This document shows positions 16,063 through 24,361 of a stretch of 51,228 nt of DNA, piece after piece. Every line of letters begins with the position of its first letter. The first letter of the stretch is position 1. Under the pieces are notes generated by a model, which made no database searches, was not told where the DNA came from, and was given only the letters and a program-made list of their open reading frames with translations. The position numbers and the translations under genes were made by a program. Location: assembly GCA_022823465.1 (NCBI GenBank), contig JAJEHX010000036.1:1-51228 (forward strand). Direction: 5' to 3'. Origin of the DNA: Candidatus Latescibacterota bacterium (GTDB taxonomy: Bacteria > JAAXHH01).

Positions 16063-16737
16063 ATGATCACGACCCAAAATCTCAAGAAGCTCTACGCGAC
16101 CGAAGAGGTGGAGACCACGGCTTTGAACGACGTGACCATGACCGTGGACGAAGGGGAGTTCGTGGCGGTCATGGGACCGTCGGGATGCGGCAAGTCCACC
16201 CTGCTCAACATCCTCGGACTCCTCGACAACCCCACGGGCGGGGAATACCACTTCGTTGGCGAAGAAGTGTCCGACCACTCCGAGCGGCAACGGGCAAACC
16301 TGCGCAAGAACAACATCGGCTTCGTCTTCCAGAGCTTCAACCTGATCGACGAGCTCACCGTTTACGAGAACATCGAACTGCCCCTGATCTACCTGGGCAC
16401 GTCCAAGACGGATCGCAAGGCACGGGTGGAAGCGGCCATGGAGCACATGCAGATCCCCCACCGGCGGAACCACTTCCCGCAGCAGCTCTCCGGGGGCCAG
16501 CAGCAGCGCGTGGCCGTGGCGCGGGCGGTCATCGGCAATCCCAGGCTGATCCTGGCCGATGAGCCGACCGGTAACCTGGACTCGGCCAACGGTTCGGAGG
16601 TGATGGAACTGCTGACCGGCCTGAACGAGACGGGCACGACCATCATCATGGTGACCCACGACCAGGCGCTGGCCGACCACGCCCACCGCACCATCCGGCT
16701 CTTCGACGGACGCATCGTGAATGAGGCTGCGGCGTAG
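16063..16737 (+). CDS. MacB/LolD-type ABC transporter ATPase
   Basis: A 224-residue ATPase with Walker A GPSGCGKST, Q-loop VFQSFN, signature LSGGQQQR, Walker B LILADEPT and H-loop THD. These are hallmarks of the MacB/LolD/FtsE group that drives FtsX-type permeases. The adaptor gene lies 151 bases upstream. No FtsX permease follows directly; the permease at 4636-7065 is the only visible candidate. A damaged second copy of its 3-prime part lies at 18935-19153. Confidence 0.92.
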   Translation: MITTQNLKKLYATEEVETTALNDVTMTVDEGEFVAVMGPSGCGKSTLLNILGLLDNPTGGEYHFVGEEVSDHSERQRANLRKNNIGFVFQSFNLIDELTVYENIELPLIYLGTSKTDRKARVEAAMEHMQIPHRRNHFPQQLSGGQQQRVAVARAVIGNPRLILADEPTGNLDSANGSEVMELLTGLNETGTTIIMVTHDQALADHAHRTIRLFDGRIVNEAAA

Positions 16738-16916
16738 GAGGAAGTGTATGCCGTCGTCGCCCGGTGCCAGGCGGGCCGAGTCGTGAAGATAGGGACGATT
16801 TTACATACACGCGTGGGTTCTAAAGATCGACTTGTTACCATGTGATTGGATATTCTGAAATCGAACCTAAATCACATTGCGATCTTGCCATTTCAAACTG
16901 CAGGAGTACCCGTCAT

Positions 16917-17852
16917 ATGGCCGAGGATCGTTACAAAGACATCGTCATAGCGACCGAATCGCTCACCAAGCACTACGGCCGCATCGTGGCCGTGGACGGG
17001 CTGTCCATGGCCGTGCCGCGTGGCCAGATATTCGGGCTGCTCGGTCCCAACGGTTCGGGCAAGACGACCACGATGGGCATGTTGCTAGGACTCGTGAAGC
17101 CTACCTCGGGTCGCTTCAGATTGCTGGACGCCGGCATCTCCCACCGGGAAGCCCTGCGCCGCACCGGCGCCATCGTGGAGACCCCCTGTTTCTATCCCGG
17201 CCTGTCCGGCCGCGACAACCTCGCCTATTTCCAGGGCATATCCGGGAAGAGTAACCAAGCAGAATTGAACGAGTTGCTTGAAAGAGTGGGCCTCGGCGAT
17301 CGCGCGAACGACCGCTTCCGCACCTACTCCCAGGGTATGAAACAGCGTCTGGGGCTGGCCTACGTCCTCCTCGGCGATCCCGAAGTCCTGTTTTTAGATG
17401 AGCCCACCAACGGCATGGACCCGGACGGCATGGCCGAGATCCGGGAATTGATCCGAAGCCTCGGGACCGGGGGCCGTACCGTGCTCCTGTCGAGCCACCT
17501 GTTGCACGAAGTCGAGCAGGTGTGCGACAGCGTCGCCATCCTTTCACGGGGCAGACTCGTCGTCCAGGGCAGAATCGACGACCTGGTCCATTCGCTGGCC
17601 GGGGATCGGCTTCGCGTTCGTACCACCGACAACGAAAAAGCGATCGGGATACTGTCCGAACTGGATTGGGTCGGGGAGGTGACCGCGGAGGATGGGACGA
17701 TCCTCGTGACAGCCCCCGCGGAGCGATCGCCGGAACTGACGGTGGCTCTCGGCCGTTCGGACGTTTACGTCGCCGAGTTGTCGGCGGAGCAGATGTCCCT
17801 GGAGCAATACTACTTCAAGGTCACGGGCAGTGGTGAAGGGGGGACCGCATGA
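16917..17852 (+). CDS. ABC-2 type transporter ATPase
   Basis: An ATPase of about 311 residues with Walker A GPNGSGKTT, signature YSQGMKQRLGLA, Walker B VLFLDEPTNGMD and a C-terminal extension, as in ATPases that drive ABC-2 permeases (drug, lantibiotic or polysaccharide export). I chose the ATG at 16917, which follows CAGGAG; a GTG at 16842 would add 25 residues that do not look like the family. It overlaps the permease gene by four bases (ATGA), so the two form one transporter. Confidence 0.9.
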   Translation: MAEDRYKDIVIATESLTKHYGRIVAVDGLSMAVPRGQIFGLLGPNGSGKTTTMGMLLGLVKPTSGRFRLLDAGISHREALRRTGAIVETPCFYPGLSGRDNLAYFQGISGKSNQAELNELLERVGLGDRANDRFRTYSQGMKQRLGLAYVLLGDPEVLFLDEPTNGMDPDGMAEIRELIRSLGTGGRTVLLSSHLLHEVEQVCDSVAILSRGRLVVQGRIDDLVHSLAGDRLRVRTTDNEKAIGILSELDWVGEVTAEDGTILVTAPAERSPELTVALGRSDVYVAELSAEQMSLEQYYFKVTGSGEGGTA

Positions 17853-18895
17853 TACGCCGGATACTGCGCCTCACGCGATGGGAGTTGTTCAAACTCCGGC
17901 GGTTATGGATGCCCTGGATAATCCTGGCCGTGCTCGTCATCCTCAACCAACTCTCGTTGTGGGGTACCTACGCGACGTATGATTCCACCCCTGCCGATCA
18001 ATACGTCGTCTCGGTGCCGGCGAATGCAGGCGGAGAGGAATCGGCCATCCGGGTTTCTTGCGACGACATCGAGGACGGGACGGCTAATTCCCTTCTGGCG
18101 GACATTCCGGACGAGTTCCGGGAACAGGTCCGTCAGGAAGTGGAATCTCACCGGGAGCGGTGTCTCGAAATCCGTGAACAGATTGCCGCCGGAAGGCAAC
18201 GTTTCGTGCAACACTGCATCCTTCCGAGCAGTCTGGCCAACGGTCTGAAAGCAGTTAAGGATTTCGTCCCCATCCTGGTCATCATACTGGCCACGTCCGT
18301 TTTCGGAAGAGAATACACCCTGGGTACCTTCCGGCCTGTAATGAGCAGGGGCGTGAGACGCTGGGAGTTCCTGGGCGCGAAGGCGCTGTCGATAGCGCTG
18401 ACATCAGGCGCCTGGTTGCTCATTGTGTCCCTTACGGTCGTGGTCAGCAGCCTGGCGGTGGCGCTCCTGACCGGCGAAGATGTGATCTCAGCGGATGCCG
18501 GCCAGTGGTTGTCCGCGGCGGTGATATTTGGCAAATTGATCTGTGCGTTGCTTCCGTACATAGCGGTATCCCTGTTTTTTACTGTGTTGACGAGGTCGGG
18601 GACGGGCGGCGTTTCAATTGCACTGGGGCATTTCCTCTTCGAGCTTATAACCATCAGTCCCCTCACCAAGATATTCAGCCCGACCGTCGGCAACTACATG
18701 CTCGCGACCAACGTCATGATGGTCTTGCAGCTCGACTTCGTGCCGCCCGCGAATGAAGGCGCGAGCGTCTTTGCCTCCTTTTTCGATATGTACCTCAATC
18801 CACTCCTCGTCATGTTCGCTTACACCGTCGTGGCCGGCGCTGCGGCTGCCTGGCTCTTCCTTCGCAGGGACGTGACCGGGCCCAGGGGAGAGTGA
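17849..18895 (+). CDS. ABC-2 type transporter permease
   Basis: A 348-residue membrane protein: first helix at about 22-38, a long soluble segment to about residue 145, then about five helices, the usual plan of ABC-2 permeases with an extended first loop (LTRWELFKLRRLWMPWIIL at the N-terminus). It pairs with the overlapping ATPase gene. The substrate is unknown; a role in peptide export or self-protection is possible because of the neighbouring cluster, but these genes have host-like composition and may be older residents. Confidence 0.85.
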   Translation: MIRRILRLTRWELFKLRRLWMPWIILAVLVILNQLSLWGTYATYDSTPADQYVVSVPANAGGEESAIRVSCDDIEDGTANSLLADIPDEFREQVRQEVESHRERCLEIREQIAAGRQRFVQHCILPSSLANGLKAVKDFVPILVIILATSVFGREYTLGTFRPVMSRGVRRWEFLGAKALSIALTSGAWLLIVSLTVVVSSLAVALLTGEDVISADAGQWLSAAVIFGKLICALLPYIAVSLFFTVLTRSGTGGVSIALGHFLFELITISPLTKIFSPTVGNYMLATNVMMVLQLDFVPPANEGASVFASFFDMYLNPLLVMFAYTVVAGAAAAWLFLRRDVTGPRGE

Positions 18896-18934
18896 GTTCG
18901 CCAGTACGGTTTCATCGGCTGTAATTGGCACGCG

Positions 18935-19153
18935 GGTACGCTGATCCTGGCCGACGAGCCCACGGGCAACCTGGACTCGGCCAACGGCGCGGAGGTGATG
19001 GAACTGCTCAACGGCCTGAACGAAGCGGGCACGACCATCATCATGGTAACTCACGACCAGACACTTGCGGACCACGCGCACCGGATCATACGGCTCTTCG
19101 ACGGACGCATCGCGACGGGGGAGGTACAAGATGAAACGGCCAGGAGGAACTGA
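18935..19153 (+). pseudogene. 3-prime remnant of a MacB-type ABC ATPase gene
   Basis: The frame GTLILADEPTGNLDSANG... through a stop at 19151-19153 matches the last third of the ATPase at 16063-16737 almost residue for residue, including Walker B and the H-loop (MVTHD). Walker A and the signature are absent, and no start codon or ribosome site fits. It is a leftover of a duplicated transporter cassette. Confidence 0.8.
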
Positions 19154-19292
19154 GTCGCGGCAATTGCGTTGAATAGTATGAGAAGACGCTATAGACCATA
19201 GCCCAAACACGGCAACGGCCAGTTCCAGCATAGTAAATCAATTTGCGACGGCGTTCGGTTTCGGTATATTGCGTCCATAACCGCGATAACCC

Positions 19293-19434
19293 CACTTGGA
19301 AGAAGACGCAACACCTTGCCCTGGACACCACGGACCTCGAGGTCGGGGAGTACGTGCTGACTGTGACGCTGACCGACCGGCATACGGACATTTCCGTCTC
19401 CAAGTCGGTCAACTTCATGGTGGTGGAGCCGTAG
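19293..19434 (+). pseudogene. possible 3-prime remnant of an unknown gene
   Basis: The frame TWKKTQHLALDTTDLEVG... to the stop at 19432-19434 has regular alternating residues and looks like the last beta-sheet module of a larger protein (EVGEYVLTVTLTDRHT). No start, ribosome site or family assignment is available. Its place beside the ATPase remnant suggests a decayed stretch. Confidence 0.35.
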
Positions 19435-19576
19435 TAGATTCAGAGCCAACTCTGGACGAATGGAATTGAGTGTATTACCTTCCTGCACTAGCCGGGAAAC
19501 CGGTTCTTGCCTATTCGAACCAGTCAACCATCCATCGCAGAACCTATCCGACTGAGAATCAAGGAAACATCGAAGA

Positions 19577-19888
19577 TTGATAATAGTCCGATCGCATGGT
19601 GATGTCGCTATTCGCCTGACAGAAGAGCGATGGCGGCACATTGTGCGGAGACATCCGGAAATGGCGACTTTCCAGGAGAGCATCCAGGAGACCATATCCC
19701 AACCCGATCAGATCCAGGAAGGTGACTACGGCACACTCATGGCCATTCGCTTTTATGCGAAAACGCCATTGACGAGTAAATACCTGATCGCAGTATATCG
19801 AGAAGTGCAACCGGACGATGGTTTTGTTTTAACCGCCTATTTGGCCGGTCGTCTCTCGAATAGGAGAAACGTCTTATGGAAGTCCTGA
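19577..19888 (+). CDS. small BECR/RelE-like toxin candidate
   Basis: A protein of about 103 residues read from a TTG start with AAGGAAA nine bases upstream. Motifs such as RWRHIVRRHPEM, then a central beta-sheet and TAYLAGRLSNRRNVLW at the end, recall the PBECR/RelE-like nuclease fold often found beside DUF2283 proteins. The next gene overlaps its end by 13 bases. Toxin activity is inferred from size, fold hints and pairing only. Confidence 0.5.
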   Translation: MIIVRSHGDVAIRLTEERWRHIVRRHPEMATFQESIQETISQPDQIQEGDYGTLMAIRFYAKTPLTSKYLIAVYREVQPDDGFVLTAYLAGRLSNRRNVLWKS

Positions 19889-20088
19889 AAATACCAGATA
19901 AGCCCGATACGATTGACTGGGAATACGACGAAGAAGCTGATGTCCTCTATCTTTCCGTCGGAACGCCCAAACCGGCTGTGGGTGTTGATATAGGCTCAGG
20001 GATTGTCGTCCGTTATGATGAGGTCAACAATGAAGTGGTCGGACTTACTGTATTGGGCTTGCGAGCACGCGTAGTTAAAGAAGTTTGA
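19876..20088 (+). CDS. DUF2283 family protein, probable partner of the toxin-like gene
   Basis: A 70-residue protein with the DUF2283 pattern WEYDEEADVLYLSVG...GVDIGSGIVVRYDEVNNEVVGLTVLG. Such proteins are commonly encoded next to small RelE-like or DUF4258-like genes. Overlap with the preceding gene indicates translational coupling. A neutralising role is likely but unproven. Confidence 0.75.
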   Translation: MEVLKIPDKPDTIDWEYDEEADVLYLSVGTPKPAVGVDIGSGIVVRYDEVNNEVVGLTVLGLRARVVKEV

Positions 20089-20143
20089 ACGCACACGAAG
20101 TTGCTTGAGAAACAAATCTTTACAAGAACCACCGGCACTCCAA

Positions 20144-22861
20144 CTAGCCGTTCAGTTGCACCGTCTTCGCCTCACCCGCTGCCAACTCGAGCACCGGATC
20201 AAACCCGACCGCTCCCGAATCCCCCAAGTGCAATCCGGACAACTGCAGGCTGCCGTGAAGGGCGCTCAGTTCGGCCTGAAGTCCATCACCGGTCCTGGAC
20301 ACCGTACAGGTCCCCCACGCATATCCGGTCGACCAGAAGTGCCGGCCCGGGCGGTCGGTCAGGGTCATGGTCTTTGTAACGGCGGAATACTGGAAGCCGG
20401 TCAGGGCGAGGTGGGCGGCCCAGGCCGCCATGGCCCGGGCGTAGTGGTGGCCGCACTCGGCTTCGTCGAAGGGGTTCCTTCTCCGGCCGTCGTACCGGTC
20501 GCGGATGTCCTGAATGCAGTCCAGGCCCTCATCGACCATGCCCTCGTAGATCATGCCGATGGCCGCGGTGTATTCGAAACCGGTCATGACTTCGGTGAAG
20601 TAGGAGAAGGGATTGTCGGGGCGGTCCTTCGGGTAGGACGCCATGAGCAGCGCCGACTCGTCGCCCAGAACGTAGGACCTCATGACGTTGGTGTGGCCGT
20701 GGAAGCCCTCCAGCCTGTTGTACTCCAGAATGCTCTGCAATGATCTACGGACATTTCCTGAATCCGCGAGATATCCCAGGCCGCAGACGTGGGCCATGTA
20801 CTGGCCGACGAGCTGGTCTACCAGGCAGCCCGAACCGAGCTGGTAATCCGGATTCGCAAGATCCTTCGGGCCCATGCCCACGGTCAGCCCTTCGGCCACG
20901 TCCTCTTCTCGCTCCGGCACCCGGATCTCGTGTTCGTAGTATTCCCCGTTATACAGGTTCGCATCGGTCCAGGTGCTTCCACGGTCGTACAGGTCCCGGC
21001 AGGAATCGGCGAAGTCGTCGTCTCCCAGGTAACGGGCCATCTCCTCCGCGGCGCGCAGGGCGCCCAGGTACCAGAACTCCATCTGGGGATTGGGACCGAA
21101 GTACTCCACGTCCATGGTATTGTGCTGGCAGCCTTCCATCACGCCGTCACGGTCGGCGTCCCAGCCACCGGGTATCCAGCAGAAGGCCAGCGCCTTCTTT
21201 ACTCCGGGCCAGAGCGCCCGAAGTTGCTCGTCATCGCCCGACAGTTGCCAGTCGCGGTACATCTTCATGACGCACCCCATCTGGCCGTCCGCCGCCGCCT
21301 TATTGAAGTTGCGGGCTCGTGCCAGCGGCAGCCAGACCCGGAAGCTCATCAGGCCGTTTTCGTCGGTGGCATGGGCGAATTCCACCTCGCGCATGGTCTG
21401 CGCCAGGTCGCCGAAGAGAAAGGCCGTGGACTGCTCGTAGTTCCATACGTGGGTGCAGGAGCCCAGGCAGCATCCCGCCGCGTCGTGACATCCCTCCCAG
21501 CCGTAGAAACGCCCGTCCGGCGTCTGGAAGCAGGTCTGGCTGCGCAGCGTGCTCAGGTTGAAGAGCGCCGCCTCCTTGACCACCTCCGGCAGGTCCGAAC
21601 CGCAGAACGCCTCGACGAACCGGAGCGTGTCCGCTTCCAGGTTGTCCAGGTCGGGTACGACTTGCTCCACCACGTCCCAGGCGTCCTCGAAACGCGTCGT
21701 ATAATAGTTCCCGATCCGGTCTCCCGTGTCGCGGCAGGCGCCGCCCGTGTCGCAGCATCCGCCGTCGTCGTCACAGCATCCGCCATCGTCGTCACAGCCG
21801 CCGCCGCTGCCGTCGCAACTGTCGCTCGTGCTGTTTCCGTTGTCGTCACAGCGTTCTGCCGCGCCGTCCCCACCTTGCTCGCAACATCCCTCTTCCTCCT
21901 CGCAACAGGCGTCATCTTCGGCGGACTCCGTATCACCGCCCACGGTCAGATCCTCCTTCGTTGCGGGCGTCCACGTATACCGGTTGGGGAAATGCCACGC
22001 CAGCACGAAGGTCACACTTGCCGTTTCCCCGGACGCCAGGTCGATGCGTGCCGACAGCGAGGCCGTGGGGCGGGCGTTGTTGCCCGCATCCCGGTCCGAG
22101 AGGGTGCCGTCCGCGCTGAATTCGTCCCAGAAGTCGAGCAGCGGGGTGCCCCAGCGATCGTCCCGCCAGGCGGTTCGATAGCTGACGGCTTCCGCCGTCG
22201 TCGCCAGCGCCATCGTGCCCCACTGCGCCGCCTCGCGGTCCACGCCCTTCGACGACATGAACAGTCCGCGTAACCCCTCGCCGGCCCGGTAGCGGTTCCG
22301 GTTTTCACTGCATGCACCGTCCGTGCCGTCCATGCCGATAAAATTAGGTATCGAACCGCAAACGGCAGCCGACACGGGGACACCGGCCCGGTTGGTCAGC
22401 ACGTAGCGCAGGACCGCCACGGGCAGGCCGCTGCGGTCGGCGTCGCATGGCACGAGGGGATTAAAGGCTTCCAGGCGCACGTCGACCGGCACGTCGTCGT
22501 CGGACAGGCGGACCTGGCCGAAAGGGTAGGCCGCGTCGAAGGCACACCGGGCAAACCGCGGCAATCCGTGGTTGGCGGCGGGGCTTCCGCTGGCGCCTTC
22601 GTATTCGAAGTATTCGAGCGGGCCCTCGAGCAGGCGCGTCACGGCGCTTCCGCCCTCGGGCCGGGCGTACAGCACAAAGGATGGGGGGCACCGGGTGTCC
22701 CGGCCGGGGATGAAGCTCTTGGCCGGACGGTTCATCAGTTCCCAGTCGCGCAGGTCGCCCCGTCCGCCAAGGGAGACCGTACCCGTGCCGATGCCGCCGA
22801 GCGGCAGGGCGATACGTGCGAGATGATCCTGGTCGTAGTGGCGGAGCACGGGCCACGTCAT
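20144..22861 (-). CDS. GH116 glycoside hydrolase with Cys-rich insertion
   Basis: A 905-residue protein of the glucosylceramidase/beta-glucosidase family GH116. The N-terminal domain begins with PLGGIGTGTVSLGGRGDL and the catalytic alpha-barrel carries HNTMDVEYFGPN and CLVDQLVGQY, family motifs that hold the nucleophile Glu and the acid Asp. No signal peptide is seen. Between WHFPNR (290-294) and IGNYY (383-387), where relatives have a short loop, lies a segment of about 85 residues rich in Cys, Asp and Gly with 12 Cys and repeats such as CCDDDGG. AAAAGGA precedes the ATG. Natural substrate unknown; a beta-glucoside or beta-xyloside is likely. Confidence 0.9.
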   Translation of the reverse strand: MTWPVLRHYDQDHLARIALPLGGIGTGTVSLGGRGDLRDWELMNRPAKSFIPGRDTRCPPSFVLYARPEGGSAVTRLLEGPLEYFEYEGASGSPAANHGLPRFARCAFDAAYPFGQVRLSDDDVPVDVRLEAFNPLVPCDADRSGLPVAVLRYVLTNRAGVPVSAAVCGSIPNFIGMDGTDGACSENRNRYRAGEGLRGLFMSSKGVDREAAQWGTMALATTAEAVSYRTAWRDDRWGTPLLDFWDEFSADGTLSDRDAGNNARPTASLSARIDLASGETASVTFVLAWHFPNRYTWTPATKEDLTVGGDTESAEDDACCEEEEGCCEQGGDGAAERCDDNGNSTSDSCDGSGGGCDDDGGCCDDDGGCCDTGGACRDTGDRIGNYYTTRFEDAWDVVEQVVPDLDNLEADTLRFVEAFCGSDLPEVVKEAALFNLSTLRSQTCFQTPDGRFYGWEGCHDAAGCCLGSCTHVWNYEQSTAFLFGDLAQTMREVEFAHATDENGLMSFRVWLPLARARNFNKAAADGQMGCVMKMYRDWQLSGDDEQLRALWPGVKKALAFCWIPGGWDADRDGVMEGCQHNTMDVEYFGPNPQMEFWYLGALRAAEEMARYLGDDDFADSCRDLYDRGSTWTDANLYNGEYYEHEIRVPEREEDVAEGLTVGMGPKDLANPDYQLGSGCLVDQLVGQYMAHVCGLGYLADSGNVRRSLQSILEYNRLEGFHGHTNVMRSYVLGDESALLMASYPKDRPDNPFSYFTEVMTGFEYTAAIGMIYEGMVDEGLDCIQDIRDRYDGRRRNPFDEAECGHHYARAMAAWAAHLALTGFQYSAVTKTMTLTDRPGRHFWSTGYAWGTCTVSRTGDGLQAELSALHGSLQLSGLHLGDSGAVGFDPVLELAAGEAKTVQLNG

Positions 22862-22948
22862 GGGTATTCGTCCTTTTCAAATAGAAATGAAGCGTTCTTG
22901 AACGGAGCCTTGTTCGCGCCGCCGTTCTCTATGTGTAGTCGTCCCTTC

Positions 22949-24310
22949 CTAACCTGAAATGTAACGTCGCCGGTAGTCCCGCATCGCCGCCATCACCCTG
23001 GGCGCCAGCAGGAGGGCCGAGATCATGGTGGGAATGGCCATCAGGGCAAAGGTGCCGTCTATCAGGCTGACGGCGGCATCCAGCGAAGCGACCGAAGCTG
23101 CGATGACGCAACCCACGTAGAAGTAGTTGTACAGAAACTGCCAGCGGGCTCCGATCAGGAAACCGAGGCACTTGGTGCCGTAATAGGAATAGGTGAAAAT
23201 CGTGCTGGTGCTGAAGAAGAGCACGCAGACGATCAGTATATACGATCCGAAGCCCGGCATGGCGGACTCGAAGGCGTTGGCCGTCAGCGTCACGCCGTTG
23301 TCGGATGTCGTCTGCCACACTCCCGTCATCAGGATCACGAGAGCCGTGCAGGTGCACACGATCATCGTATCGATGGCGGGCTCCATCATGGCGACCAGGC
23401 CCTCGCGCGTCGGTTCATGGGTCTTCGTCGCGCCATGGACGAGGGATTCGGTGCCGATACCCGCCTCGTTCGAGAAGGCGGCGCGGCGCACGCCCGTTAT
23501 GATGACCGCGCCCACGGCGCCGCCCGCCGCGGCTTCCCCGGTGAACGCGTCGGTAATGATCAGCATCAGGTACCGCGGGACGTCCTCGATGTAGATCGCA
23601 ATGATCCAGGCGGCACAAACCATGTACAGGATCACCATGACAGGCACGACGCGCGAAGCGACGTCGGCGATGCGGGTGATGCCGCCGAATATGACGATGC
23701 CGACGAGGAGCACCAGCACGATGCCGGCCGTCAGATCGAACCAGAAGTGATCTTCGCCGATCACACCCATGGGTACGAACACCACGTCGCGGATGATCTG
23801 CACCAGTTGATTGACCTGGAACAACGGCAGGCATCCGATCACGCCGACGATGGCGAAGAAAACGGCGAGGGGCTTCCAATGCCGGCCCAGCCCTTCCCGG
23901 ACGACGTACATGGGACCGCCCTGCGTCTTGCCGGCGCTGTCCTGGCCCCGGTACATGATCGCCAGGGAACAGGTGAAGAACTTGGTCGCGATGCCTACGA
24001 AGGCGCTGACCCACATCCAGAACACGGCGCCCGGACCGCCCACGGTGATGGCGATGGCCACACCGGAGATGTTGCCCATGCCTATGGTGGCCGCGAGGGC
24101 GCTGACCAGGGCCTGGAAATGGGTGATGTCGCCGGGTTCGTTCGGGTCGTCGTATTTTCCCCGGACGATTTGGATCGCGTGTCTGAGATACCTGAATGGA
24201 ATGAAGCGGGAGTACAGGAGGAGGAACAGTCCGCCGCCGATGAGCAGGTACAGCAGGTACGACCAGGCGGTATCCGCGAAGAAGACGATACCCTGTTCCA
24301 CTACATTCAT
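22949..24310 (-). CDS. AGCS-family sodium:amino acid symporter
   Basis: A 453-residue polytopic membrane protein with the signature of the alanine or glycine:cation symporter family (GDITHFQALVSALAATIGMGN, and RAAFSNEAGIGTE in the middle). It imports alanine, glycine or similar amino acids with sodium across the inner membrane. A strong ribosome site (GGAGGAGG) lies before the ATG. It stands between the amidase and the GH116 gene on the same strand; uptake of amino acids freed from peptidoglycan is a reasonable but unproven link. Confidence 0.92.
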   Translation of the reverse strand: MNVVEQGIVFFADTAWSYLLYLLIGGGLFLLLYSRFIPFRYLRHAIQIVRGKYDDPNEPGDITHFQALVSALAATIGMGNISGVAIAITVGGPGAVFWMWVSAFVGIATKFFTCSLAIMYRGQDSAGKTQGGPMYVVREGLGRHWKPLAVFFAIVGVIGCLPLFQVNQLVQIIRDVVFVPMGVIGEDHFWFDLTAGIVLVLLVGIVIFGGITRIADVASRVVPVMVILYMVCAAWIIAIYIEDVPRYLMLIITDAFTGEAAAGGAVGAVIITGVRRAAFSNEAGIGTESLVHGATKTHEPTREGLVAMMEPAIDTMIVCTCTALVILMTGVWQTTSDNGVTLTANAFESAMPGFGSYILIVCVLFFSTSTIFTYSYYGTKCLGFLIGARWQFLYNYFYVGCVIAASVASLDAAVSLIDGTFALMAIPTMISALLLAPRVMAAMRDYRRRYISG

Positions 24311-24361
24311 GAATCGCCTCCTCCGTGGCGTGTCGCGATGTATTGCGGCTGTCCGGCGAAC

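Noticed and set aside
20789-22273. Long open frame on the plus strand opposite the GH116 gene
   Set aside because: The GC-rich antisense frame has no family motifs, while the minus strand encodes a complete GH116 protein.
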